A stretch of DNA of 64,000 bases, from positions 1 to 64,000 of the forward strand of contig DATMLM010000060.1 of NCBI GenBank assembly GCA_035570055.1, given 5' to 3'. Positions 17,440 through 25,379 of the stretch are shown here, piece by piece; position 1 is the stretch's first letter; each line of letters starts with the position of its first letter. The stretch comes from DASRDS01 sp035570055 (GTDB lineage Bacteria > Gemmatimonadota > Gemmatimonadetes > Gemmatimonadales > Gemmatimonadaceae). The notes under the pieces were generated by a model. The model saw only the letters and a list, made by a program, of their open reading frames with translations, had not been told where the DNA came from and did not search any database. The translations under genes and the position numbers were made by a program.

Positions 17440-18485
17440 AATGATGCGATGCGCAAGGCGGTCGGCCCGACGCCGGCGGGCACACTGTCGGTCAGTGCAT
17501 ACGTGGAAGCGGCGTAGACAAAGACCTGGCCAGGAAGGTTCGTGCCGCCGAAGAACGTCTGGTAGACGTTGCCATGCGCATCGGACTGGGCATCAAACGC
17601 CCCCCGGCACCCGCTCGGCGACGGCGCGCACAGCGGATTGTTCGGCCCGCGGACGAACGTCTTCGTCGTCGTGTTGTAGATAATGGTCCCGGCGTTGAAG
17701 CTCGAGATGAATGCGAGTCCAGCCGCGTTGATCTGGATCGCGCCCGGGCCGACGAAGAGTGGCACGTTCTGCACGACGGTCAGCGACGTCGGGTCGACGA
17801 TGTCCATGCTGCCAGGGTTGACGAAATCTCCGGTGTTCAGCACGTAGAGCTTGCCGTCCGGCCCGAGCGCGCCGGCCGTGCTGTTCGTCGCGCTGAGCGA
17901 CACGGTGCCGGTCACGTGCATCGAGCCGAGGTCGACCTCGGTCAAGATGCCATTTCCGAGCGAGTTGAAGTTCGCATCCTCGTTCGCCGAGATCACAAAC
18001 GCATGCGATCCGCTGACGACGATCGCGCTCGGCATCGGTGCGACCGTGACGGTGTCGGAGATCGTATCGGAGGCTTGGTGCACGGTGACCCGTCCGATCG
18101 TGCCGTCACCAGTATTGTCGACGAGGATCGTGGTGTCGTCGACGAACGCCGAGCCAGTGGCGAATCCGGCCGGGTAGAGGAAGAATCGCGTGATCGTCAG
18201 TTTCGTGAGATCGACGAGAGCGGCGCTCGCCGCGTCGCCGAGTGGGACCAGCGCAAGGCTGCCGCGCACGCTGGCGTCGACGGGTGTGATGGCGTTCGAG
18301 CTACCCAGCGACAGCGTTTGCTGCGTGGTCGGCGAGGCGAGCTGGAACATGGTCAGGGCGCGGCCAGTCGAGTTCACGATGATGCCCACCTGGCCGTTGA
18401 GAAATCCCTTTGGAGCGGTGGCCGTATCAGAGCCACAGGCCGTGGCGGCGATCGCGATGCCACAAATAGTCAACGAACGAATCAT
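17436..18485 (-). CDS. Beta-propeller (YncE/YVTN-like) lipoprotein, candidate BtuG-like corrinoid-binding protein
   Basis: A 349-residue lipoprotein; the ATG at 18485 opens MIRSLTICGIAIAATACGSD, with lipobox ATAC. The rest is repeated beta-rich blades of YncE/NHL type (for example GDGTIGRVTVHQASDTISDTVTVAP and GPDGKLYVLNTGDF), consistent with a six- or seven-bladed propeller. There is no enzymatic motif. It lies between btuB and cbiB with 4-nt overlaps on both sides in a riboswitch-controlled operon. In Bacteroides, BtuG is a propeller surface lipoprotein that pairs with BtuB to capture cobalamin. The shared fold, lipid anchor and position suggest a similar role here; that is inference, not demonstrated homology. 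Confidence 0.72.
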   Translation of the reverse strand: MIRSLTICGIAIAATACGSDTATAPKGFLNGQVGIIVNSTGRALTMFQLASPTTQQTLSLGSSNAITPVDASVRGSLALVPLGDAASAALVDLTKLTITRFFLYPAGFATGSAFVDDTTILVDNTGDGTIGRVTVHQASDTISDTVTVAPMPSAIVVSGSHAFVISANEDANFNSLGNGILTEVDLGSMHVTGTVSLSATNSTAGALGPDGKLYVLNTGDFVNPGSMDIVDPTSLTVVQNVPLFVGPGAIQINAAGLAFISSFNAGTIIYNTTTKTFVRGPNNPLCAPSPSGCRGAFDAQSDAHGNVYQTFFGGTNLPGQVFVYAASTYALTDSVPAGVGPTALRIASF

Positions 18486-20539
18486 CTGAGTGACGAAGTC
18501 GAGAGGGTGTGGAGACGGAAGCCGACGCGCCACGTGCGGGCCGGCAGTGGATAGTCGAACAGCAGCGCGACGCGGCGGTCGAAGGCGTTGTCGACGCCGG
18601 TCTGCAGATCGAACTGGCTGAGCAAGCGCACGGTGAGCTGGGCGTCGGTCAGCCAATACGCGCCGATGGTATTGAGTGCGGAGCCCTGCACGGTCCGCCG
18701 ATCACCGATGTATCGGGTCGTCACATCGAGGCCCAGTCGCCACCGCGTGAGCGATGTGGTCACCGCCGCGGTGACGCGCGGGCGGTACACGACCTGGCCG
18801 CCGAGGGCCGGCGTCGCATAGTCGACGGCGACGTCCGTCACGGTGCCGCGAATCGAGGCGCCGTAGGCCGAGAGATTGGCGGTCGCATCCCAGCCGTAGC
18901 GATGGACGTTCGTATTCTCCGGGCTCCAGACGAACCGAAAATCCGGGAACCACAGAATCATGCCGTCCACGTTCGAGCGATAGGCGGCGACTTCGCTCCC
19001 GAGATGCAGCGGGCCGAGGGTGACATCGCGGAGCGTGAGCCGCGCTTCGAGATCGTCGTGCACGCGCTCGGGCTGGAGCGAGGGGTTCGCCTGGACGAGC
19101 ACGCCCTCGTGAAAGAACTGATCGGCGAGCGACGGTGGCGTGAAGCCATCGCCCCAGCTGAGGGCACCCGTGACAGCGCCGTGAGTGGCCGAGATGGCCA
19201 GTTTCGGCGAGATGAACACGCCGGACAGGAGCGAGCTCCAGTCCGCCCGCGCGCCGGCGTCGAGGTTGAACATGGCGATATGCGCGACCGCGCGCGCCCA
19301 GATGCCGTTCTCGTGCTCCAGCATCGGCGTGGCGGGCGCGAGGTCGGTCGCCGTCACGTCGATCAGCCGCGACTCGGCGCCGATCGACAGACCATGAAAC
19401 GAGGCGGACGCGAGCTCGGTGAGACTCGACGCCGTCGTGTGGTCATCGTATGGCGCGCCGATCGGCGGCGTGGAGTCGTTGAACCGCGTGTGCTCGCGAT
19501 CGGCTTCCACGTCGGCGCTCCACTGGATCGGGCCGCCCGATGACGACGCATCGAGACCGCCGGCGAGGCGATCGTCGGCGCCGTGCGCCGTGAACGACGG
19601 TGCGGTGACCGAGCCGGGAAGGCCGCGCGCGTTCGCGTCATAGGTGCCATGGAGGCGCAGGGCGACCGGACCAACGTCGTGCGTCAGCGCGCCGTCGACG
19701 GCGCTGGCCGAGAAGCCGTCGTCGCCACGAATCGCGGTGCCGCCGCCGCGGACGACAGGGACGTCGTATGGGAAGTCGCCGCGACTCAGCCGGCGCGACG
19801 CCGACAGGAGACCAAACGCGCCGCCGATGGAGAGCGCGGCATCGCGTTCGCCGTACGACGCGGCGCTCGCGTCGAGCTCGGCGTCCGGGATCGTCGGGCG
19901 GCGTGTCTCGATCAACACGACGCCCGCCATTGCGCGACCGCCCCATCGCGCCGATTGGGAGCCGCGCAGGACGGTGACGCGCTCGATCTCCGAGAGCGGG
20001 ATCACCGACAGGTCGGCTTCGCCTGTGATCGGCGAATTGATCGGCACGCCGTCGACGAGGACCAAGATTTCGTTCGCGGAGGATCCGCGGATCGACAGGT
20101 GGCTCGGCGCGCCCGGGCCGCCGGTCGATACGACGAGCACGCCCGCTTGATCTTGGAGTACGGCTCCCAAGTCTTGGCGGCCGGACCGCTCTATATCTTC
20201 GTGCGTGAGGGTGGTGGCGCCCGCCGTATCTCCCTGAGCTACCACCGCGACGCCGGGCAGCGTGATTGCATCGAGGGCGACCTCGAGTGTCGTGGTTTGG
20301 CCATTGGCGACGTCGACGGCCACCGTCGTGGCCCGAAAGCCGAGCGCCCGCACGCGAAGCGTCTGGCGTCCGGGCATCAGTCCGTGCAGGACAAACACGC
20401 CCTGTTCATTCGTCTGAGCGCCTTCTACGAACGCATTGGCGATCGGGTGGCCATCGGAGCGCGCCGTCACGTGACCCGTGACTTCGGCCGGGACTTGGGC
20501 CGCCAAACGCGCGGCGAGAAAGAGCGCCACGTATCGCAT
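18482..20539 (-). CDS. btuB: TonB-dependent outer-membrane cobalamin receptor
   Basis: A 685-residue receptor. After a signal peptide (MRYVALFLAARLAAQ) comes a carboxypeptidase-regulatory-like domain (residues about 18-95: VTGHVTARSDGHPIANAFVEG). The TonB plug follows, with RQDLGAVLQDQAGVLVVSTGGPGAPSHLSIRGSSANEILVLVDGVPINSPITGEADLSVIPLSEIERVTVLRGSQSARWGGRAMAGVVLIETRRP. The remainder is a 22-strand barrel ending in Leu-Arg. SxxDILVLIDGVPxN-type plug motifs occur in BtuB and other receptors. The substrate assignment rests on position between btuD and the propeller lipoprotein under a cobalamin riboswitch. The start codon shares one base with the btuD stop. Confidence 0.9.
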   Translation of the reverse strand: MRYVALFLAARLAAQVPAEVTGHVTARSDGHPIANAFVEGAQTNEQGVFVLHGLMPGRQTLRVRALGFRATTVAVDVANGQTTTLEVALDAITLPGVAVVAQGDTAGATTLTHEDIERSGRQDLGAVLQDQAGVLVVSTGGPGAPSHLSIRGSSANEILVLVDGVPINSPITGEADLSVIPLSEIERVTVLRGSQSARWGGRAMAGVVLIETRRPTIPDAELDASAASYGERDAALSIGGAFGLLSASRRLSRGDFPYDVPVVRGGGTAIRGDDGFSASAVDGALTHDVGPVALRLHGTYDANARGLPGSVTAPSFTAHGADDRLAGGLDASSSGGPIQWSADVEADREHTRFNDSTPPIGAPYDDHTTASSLTELASASFHGLSIGAESRLIDVTATDLAPATPMLEHENGIWARAVAHIAMFNLDAGARADWSSLLSGVFISPKLAISATHGAVTGALSWGDGFTPPSLADQFFHEGVLVQANPSLQPERVHDDLEARLTLRDVTLGPLHLGSEVAAYRSNVDGMILWFPDFRFVWSPENTNVHRYGWDATANLSAYGASIRGTVTDVAVDYATPALGGQVVYRPRVTAAVTTSLTRWRLGLDVTTRYIGDRRTVQGSALNTIGAYWLTDAQLTVRLLSQFDLQTGVDNAFDRRVALLFDYPLPARTWRVGFRLHTLSTSSLR

Positions 20540-21324
20540 TAGCGAACCGGGACGATATACGGCGCGCCGGTCTCGCCGTGAATCAGCTCGACGGGCCAGC
20601 CGAACACCTCGCGCACCCGCGAAGGCGACAGTACCGCGGCCGGCGGACCCTCGGCGATGAGAGACCCGTGATCGAGCAGGACCACTCGATCCGCGTATTG
20701 CGCCGCGACGCTCAGGTTGTGCGTGACGAGCACGATCGTCGTGCCGCTCGCGGCGAGCGACCGGAGCAACGCGAGCACTTCCATCTCGTGCTTGAGATCG
20801 AGCGACGCGGTCGGCTCGTCGAGCACGAGCGCGCGAGGCTCCTGGGCGAGCGCACGCGCGATCCGGGTGCGTTGGCCTTCGCCACCCGAGAGCGTGTCGA
20901 CCATTCGCTCGGCGAACTGCGTGACGTCGCATCGCGCCATGGCATTGTCGATCGCCGCCATATCCTCGGCGCCCTCTCTACGCCAAGGGCCCAAGTGCGG
21001 ATATCGCCCCATCGCCACGAGAGCGCGGGTCGTTATTGGGAAAGTCTCGTGCTCGCCCTGCGGCACGACGCCAACCGCGCGAGCGAGTGCGGCGCGTGGC
21101 CAGGATGCCAGTGGAGCGCCGAGGCATGTGATCGTGCCACTCGCGAGCGGGACGCGGCCGAGCAGTGCACGCAGGAGCGTGGACTTCCCCGAGCCATTCG
21201 GGCCGAGGATGATCGTGCATGTCCCCTCGACAATGGCAAGTGACACATCATCGACCGCCGGCGCTCGCGATCCGGGGTATCGTACGGTTATGCGGTCACA
21301 CGTCCAGGCGGCCGTCATTGTCAT
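20539..21324 (-). CDS. btuD: ABC transporter ATP-binding protein, vitamin B12/siderophore type
   Basis: A 261-residue ATPase of the FecE/BtuD family, with Walker A GPNGSGKST, Q-loop VVPQGEHE, signature LSGGEGQRTRIARALAQEPRALVLDEPTASLDL and H-loop VLVTHNLSVAAQYADRVVLLDHG. Start ATG 21324 (MTMTAAWTCDRITVRYPGS) overlaps the btuC stop by 4 nt. It powers cobalamin import with BtuC and BtuF. The C terminus (PVELIHGETGAPYIVP) is a family feature. It belongs to the riboswitch operon. Confidence 0.92.
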   Translation of the reverse strand: MTMTAAWTCDRITVRYPGSRAPAVDDVSLAIVEGTCTIILGPNGSGKSTLLRALLGRVPLASGTITCLGAPLASWPRAALARAVGVVPQGEHETFPITTRALVAMGRYPHLGPWRREGAEDMAAIDNAMARCDVTQFAERMVDTLSGGEGQRTRIARALAQEPRALVLDEPTASLDLKHEMEVLALLRSLAASGTTIVLVTHNLSVAAQYADRVVLLDHGSLIAEGPPAAVLSPSRVREVFGWPVELIHGETGAPYIVPVR

Positions 21325-22313
21325 GACCGGCGGCGCCGAAGGAGCGCGACAAAGAGTGGCACGCCGACGATGGCGGTCACGGCGCCTAGTGGGAGCTCGG
21401 TCGGCGCGACGACGGTGCGGGCCGCGGTATCGGTGACGAGCACGAACGTCGCACCGAGGAGCGCGGAGGCCGGCAGCAGAAAGCGATGGTCGCTGCCCCA
21501 CGCGAGGCGCGCGGCGTGGGGGACGATGAGTCCGACGAACCCGATGATGCCGGCGGCGGCGACGGCCGCGGCCGCCAGGAGTGACGCGGCGCCGAACGCG
21601 AGCCACTTCGTGCGCTCGACCGACACGCCGAGATACGCGGCGGTGTCCTCGCCGATCGCGAGCGCGTTGAGCGGGCGCGCGAGCGCGAGCAACACCACGA
21701 AGGTCGGCACCAGGTATGCCGCGAGTGTTCCAGCGCCGGCCCACGTGGAACCCGAGAGGCTACCCATCATCCACCCGGTCGCCGACCGAAACGCGGCGAC
21801 GTCGGCGATCGACAGGATGAGAAAGATGCCCGCATTGGCGAACGCGCCGACGACCACGCCAGCCAACAGCAGCACGCGCGTATCCAGCGTCGGGCCGACA
21901 CCAGCCGCGACGCGGAGCACGAGCGCAATGCTCGCGGCCGCGCCGGCGAAGGCGGCGGCGGAGATCGACGTGGGACTCGCGGTGAGTCCACCGAGGACGA
22001 TCGCCGCGACGGCGCCGAGCGCGGCACCGCCGGATACGCCGAGGACGTACGGCTCCGCCAACGCATTCCGCAGCAGCGCTTGGAACGTGACGCCGCTCAC
22101 CGCCAGCGCTGCCCCGACCAGGGCGGCAGCCGTGGCGCGCGGCAAGCGGAGGTCGCGCACGATCGCCGCGGTGGCCGCGTCACCATGGCCGGTCAGCGCG
22201 GTGAGCACGGCGCGCAGGTCGAGCGTCACCGAGCCCACGCGAATGCTCAACGCGAACGCGGCGAGCATCACCAGCGTGAGGAGCAGCAGCAACGGCGCGC
22301 CGCGGGGCTTCAT
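21321..22313 (-). CDS. btuC: ABC transporter permease, FecCD/BtuC family
   Basis: A 330-residue, roughly 10-TM permease. Family signatures are DLRLPRATAAALVGAALAVSGVTFQALLRNALAEPYVLGVSGGAALGAVAA, GWMMGSLSGSTW, LGVSVERTKWLAFGAASLLAAAAVAAAGIIGFVGLIVPHAAR and the C-terminal PTELPLGAVTAIVGVPLFVALLRR. Start ATG 22313 overlaps the btuF stop (ATGA). It is a typical iron-siderophore/cobalamin importer subunit; the cobalamin assignment comes from context. Confidence 0.93.
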   Translation of the reverse strand: MKPRGAPLLLLLTLVMLAAFALSIRVGSVTLDLRAVLTALTGHGDAATAAIVRDLRLPRATAAALVGAALAVSGVTFQALLRNALAEPYVLGVSGGAALGAVAAIVLGGLTASPTSISAAAFAGAAASIALVLRVAAGVGPTLDTRVLLLAGVVVGAFANAGIFLILSIADVAAFRSATGWMMGSLSGSTWAGAGTLAAYLVPTFVVLLALARPLNALAIGEDTAAYLGVSVERTKWLAFGAASLLAAAAVAAAGIIGFVGLIVPHAARLAWGSDHRFLLPASALLGATFVLVTDTAARTVVAPTELPLGAVTAIVGVPLFVALLRRRRS

Positions 22314-23206
22314 CGCGGGCGCGCCTCGGGGTGGATGGCATCGCGAAATGCGCGCGCGGCCACGCCGAAGAGTGGGCCCGGACGGTTGGTGAGATCGGCT
22401 GGAACTCCCACCACGTGACCGTTGCGAACCGCGGGCAGCGTGCGCCAGCCCGGGGCGCGTCGCAAGGCCTCGGCGCCGCGCGCCGAGTCTTCGCCTACCG
22501 AGAGGATCACGACGTCTGGGGAGCGATGGATGATCTCTTCGACGGTTACGCGCGGCCAATCCAACGATGCGTCATCGAATACATTGCGGCCGCCGGCTAT
22601 GCGGATCAGCTCGGCGATGAATGTGCGGGGGCCGACGGTCATTGGCGGATCGCCCCAGATCGCGAACAGCACCGTCGGACGGGGCAACCCAGCCACCGAC
22701 CTCTTCACCGAATCGAGTTGCGCTCGTAGCGACGTGGCCATCTGCATGGCCGCGCTATCGGATCCCAGCATCGTGCCGAGGTCCTTTACCGTCTTGAACA
22801 GCGCGGCCGAGTCGCGGAGTGCTACGGCATACAACGGAATGCCATGCGCGCCTATCGCTTGGCGCTGTGCCGTCCCCTTTGTGCCCTCCCAGGCGAGGAC
22901 CAGATCTGGGTGCAGCGAGAAGACGCGCTCCAAGTCGGGATCAATCGTCCCGCCTACTGACGCGACCGAGGCTATCGCTGGGGATTTGTCATATCGCGTG
23001 CGGCCGACCAGTCGCGGCTGTAGCCTCATCGCCACGATGAGATCGGTGACACTGGGCACCAACGAAATCACGCGCTTTGCGGGACTACCGAGTCGCACCG
23101 TGTCGCCGTCACCGTCGACGACGACAAAATTTTGCGCGCGTGCCTGCGGCACGGCGCTCAATAGCGCGAAGCTGAGAGTGACGAACCGTAGTCGAGCGTG
23201 TGCCAC
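22310..23206 (-). CDS. btuF: Periplasmic corrinoid-binding protein of ABC importer
   Basis: A 298-residue periplasmic binding protein of the helical-backbone (TroA/BtuF) type. The GTG at 23206 is chosen because it begins a signal peptide (VAHARLRFVTLSFALLSAVPQARAQ) directly downstream of the riboswitch; longer in-frame starts fall inside the riboswitch. The mature protein has RVISLVPSVTDLIVAM, VGRTRYDKSP, VGGTIDPDLERVFSLHPDLVLAWEGT, LFAIWGDPPMTVGPRTFIAELIRIAGGRNVF and PRVTVEEIIHRSPDVVIL, characteristic of the family. It delivers corrinoids to BtuC. It is the first gene of the eight-gene operon. Confidence 0.92.
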   Translation of the reverse strand: MAHARLRFVTLSFALLSAVPQARAQNFVVVDGDGDTVRLGSPAKRVISLVPSVTDLIVAMRLQPRLVGRTRYDKSPAIASVASVGGTIDPDLERVFSLHPDLVLAWEGTKGTAQRQAIGAHGIPLYAVALRDSAALFKTVKDLGTMLGSDSAAMQMATSLRAQLDSVKRSVAGLPRPTVLFAIWGDPPMTVGPRTFIAELIRIAGGRNVFDDASLDWPRVTVEEIIHRSPDVVILSVGEDSARGAEALRRAPGWRTLPAVRNGHVVGVPADLTNRPGPLFGVAARAFRDAIHPEARPR

Positions 23207-23234
23207 CGTCCCCGTGCCCCTCCCTCGAGGGTGT

Positions 23235-23425
23235 TGCCTTCGGGAGCGAAACGGGACGCGTCTCCTGGCTCGAGGCAGCGGGCTCGCCTTCCCAGCGCGC
23301 GGACTAGGGCCGCGCACCAGTGGCTCTTTCGAGCACGCCTGAATGCCTCTTACAGTGGCGGGGCCGCGCCGGTCTTTCACCGGTCTTCCGTGAGCCCCGT
23401 TCGCCGAACAATTGTGGGCCGAACG
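23235..23425 (-). promoter_or_regulatory. Cobalamin riboswitch (AdoCbl class) upstream of btuF
   Basis: Read on the minus strand, the leader contains the conserved cobalamin-riboswitch elements in order: GACCGGTGAAAGACCGGC, then GCCCCGCCACTGTAA, then AGAGCCACTGG, then CTGGGAAGGCGAG, and finally the B12 box GAGCCAGGAGACGCG at about 23258-23272. Spacing and order match the family. The element ends about 30 nt before the btuF GTG, so it probably controls translation or early termination of the whole btuF-btuC-btuD-btuB-propeller-cbiB-cobD-cobO operon. The 5' boundary is approximate. The outer CCGTTCG/CGAACGG pair may close the structure. Confidence 0.92.
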
Positions 23426-23477
23426 GTAACTCAGCGCGCGGCTGGCGCGCAAGCGCGACTGTCGCTACCCTCGACCC

Positions 23478-24857
23478 GTGACTGGCAGAGTCTTGATGAT
23501 ACAGGGTACCGCGTCGCATGTCGGCAAATCGACGTTGGTGACCGCGTTGTGTCGGATCGCGGCGAACGCCGGATATCGCGTGGCGCCGTTCAAGGCGCAG
23601 AACATGTCACTCAACGCCGCTGTGACGCCGGACGGCGGCGAGATCGGGCGGGCACAGTACACGCAGGCCGAGGCCGCTGGCGTTGTGCCGACGGTTCAGA
23701 TGAATCCCATCTTGCTCAAGCCGACCGATGATCAGCGTTCGCAGATCATCGTGCTCGGCCGGGCGATCGGGGCGGAGCGGGCGGCCGAGTACTTCGAGCG
23801 GCGCGAATCCCTATGGCCGGTCGTCACTGAGAGCCTCGATACGCTTCGTGCTGCGCACGATCTGGTCATCATCGAAGGCGCCGGGAGTCCTGCCGAGATC
23901 AACTTGGCGTCTCGCGAAATTGTGAATATGCGCGTGGCGCTGCGCGCCAACGCTCCGGTTGTGCTCGTCGGCGACATCGAGCGCGGCGGCGTGTTCGCGT
24001 CGCTGTACGGCACCGTCTCGCTATTGAACGACGCCGAGCGTGCTCTCGTGCGCGCGTTCGTCATCAACAAGTTCCGCGGCGACCCGACGCTCATCGAGCC
24101 GGGCCCAAGTATGTTGGCCGAGCGTACAGGGATTCCGACGCTCGGCGTCATCCCGTATGTCCCGGACATCGGGCTCCCCGAGGAGGACTCGCTCGGCATG
24201 CCGGCGCATCAGACGGAAGGGGCCATCATCGATATCGCCGTCGTACGATTTCCACACATGGCCAACTTCGACGACTTCGACCCATTGCGCCGCGAACGCG
24301 GCGTGGGCGTGCGCTTCGTCGATCGCGTCGAGCAGCTCGGCACGCCGGATCTCATCGTGTTGCCTGGCACCAAGACCACGGTGGCTGATCTGGAATGGCT
24401 TCGCGCGCGGGGCTTTGCCGAGGCGCTGACGAAGGACAGGCCGATCCTCGGCATCTGCGGCGGCTATCAGATGCTCGGGCGCGAAATCAGAGACCCGCTC
24501 CACGTCGAGTCGTCGCGCGATTGCGTCGCGGGGCTGGGATTGTTGCCGGTGGTGACGACGTTCGACGCCGTCAAGACGACGAAGCGCCTCCCCGGCGGGG
24601 GCTATGAGATTCACAATGGGATCAGTGAAGGTCCGCTGGCGGAAGGGTGCATTGCCGGCACATACGTGCACGGGCTGTTCGACGATCCGGATCGTCGCCG
24701 AGGGATCTTGCGCCAGATCGCGGAGCAGAAGGGCATCGCGCTCGACCTCGGGCCGCTGCCGCCGACGCGGGATCACGTATTCGACGCATTGGCCGAGCAC
24801 GTGTCGAGGCACTGTGACGTCACGGCGATGTTCAGACTCGCGGGAATCGAGTGCTGA
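23478..24857 (+). CDS. cobQ: Cobyric acid synthase (glutamine-dependent)
   Basis: A 459-residue amidotransferase that amidates adenosylcobyrinic acid a,c-diamide at four side chains to give adenosylcobyric acid. The GTG start gives VTGRVLMIQGTASHVGKSTLVTALCR (P-loop), followed by RVAPFKAQNMSLNAA, GRAQYTQAEAAGVVPTVQMNPILLKP, DLVIIEGAGSPAEINL and GDIERGGVFASLYGT. The glutamine amidotransferase domain has ILGICGGYQMLGR (nucleophile Cys) and GTYVHGLFDD (His). It starts 53 nt from the outer edge of the divergent riboswitch, so the two transcripts share a short promoter region. Confidence 0.95.
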   Translation: MTGRVLMIQGTASHVGKSTLVTALCRIAANAGYRVAPFKAQNMSLNAAVTPDGGEIGRAQYTQAEAAGVVPTVQMNPILLKPTDDQRSQIIVLGRAIGAERAAEYFERRESLWPVVTESLDTLRAAHDLVIIEGAGSPAEINLASREIVNMRVALRANAPVVLVGDIERGGVFASLYGTVSLLNDAERALVRAFVINKFRGDPTLIEPGPSMLAERTGIPTLGVIPYVPDIGLPEEDSLGMPAHQTEGAIIDIAVVRFPHMANFDDFDPLRRERGVGVRFVDRVEQLGTPDLIVLPGTKTTVADLEWLRARGFAEALTKDRPILGICGGYQMLGREIRDPLHVESSRDCVAGLGLLPVVTTFDAVKTTKRLPGGGYEIHNGISEGPLAEGCIAGTYVHGLFDDPDRRRGILRQIAEQKGIALDLGPLPPTRDHVFDALAEHVSRHCDVTAMFRLAGIEC

Positions 24858-25357
24858 CGCTCATCCTGGGTGGCGCACGGTCAGGCAAGAGCACGCGGGC
24901 GTTGTCGCTCGCGAAGGGACGAGTGCTTTTCGTTGCGACCGCCGAGGCGCTGGACGAGGAAATGGCGGCACGTATTGCGGCGCATAAGGCCGAGCGGCCG
25001 GCCCAGTGGGATACGCTGGAGGAGCCTCGGCAGATCGCGCGGGCGCTGCGGGCTAAGGCCGGTGGGTATGACACGGTCATCGTCGATTGCCTGACGCTTT
25101 GGGTCGGCAATCTCATTGAGGGCGGCGGGACTCCGGCCGAGTGGGTGGCGCCCCTGCTCGCGGCGTACCAGGCGAATACGGCCAACTGGGTTGTGATCAG
25201 CAACGAAGTTGGACTGGGCATTGTGCCGGAGAACCAACTGGCGCGCCGCTATCGGGACGCCCTCGGGGTCGTGAATCAACTGGTGGCCGAGGCGGCCGAT
25301 CGGGTGGTCCTCATGGTCGCCGGGATCGCCGTAGAGATCAAAGGCGAAACCTCGTAG
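24851..25357 (+). CDS. cobU: Adenosylcobinamide kinase / adenosylcobinamide-phosphate guanylyltransferase
   Basis: A 168-residue bifunctional enzyme that phosphorylates and then guanylylates cobinamide. The P-loop is LILGGARSGKSTRA. It has FVATAEALDEEMAARIAAHKAERP (with the His that forms the GMP intermediate in this family), WDTLEEP, TVIVDCLTLWVGNL and VISNEVGLGIVPENQLARRYRDALGVVNQLVAEAADRVVLMVAGI. The GTG start at 24851 overlaps cobQ by 7 nt. Its product feeds the CobS reaction. Confidence 0.95.
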   Translation: MLTLILGGARSGKSTRALSLAKGRVLFVATAEALDEEMAARIAAHKAERPAQWDTLEEPRQIARALRAKAGGYDTVIVDCLTLWVGNLIEGGGTPAEWVAPLLAAYQANTANWVVISNEVGLGIVPENQLARRYRDALGVVNQLVAEAADRVVLMVAGIAVEIKGETS

Positions 25358-25379
25358 CGACTAGGACCGTAGTGGCCGC

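Noticed and set aside
15653..17485. A single 610-residue protein covering cobD and cbiB on the minus strand
   Set aside because: The upstream half of the frame is an out-of-frame reading of cbiB; cobD proper starts at 16606.
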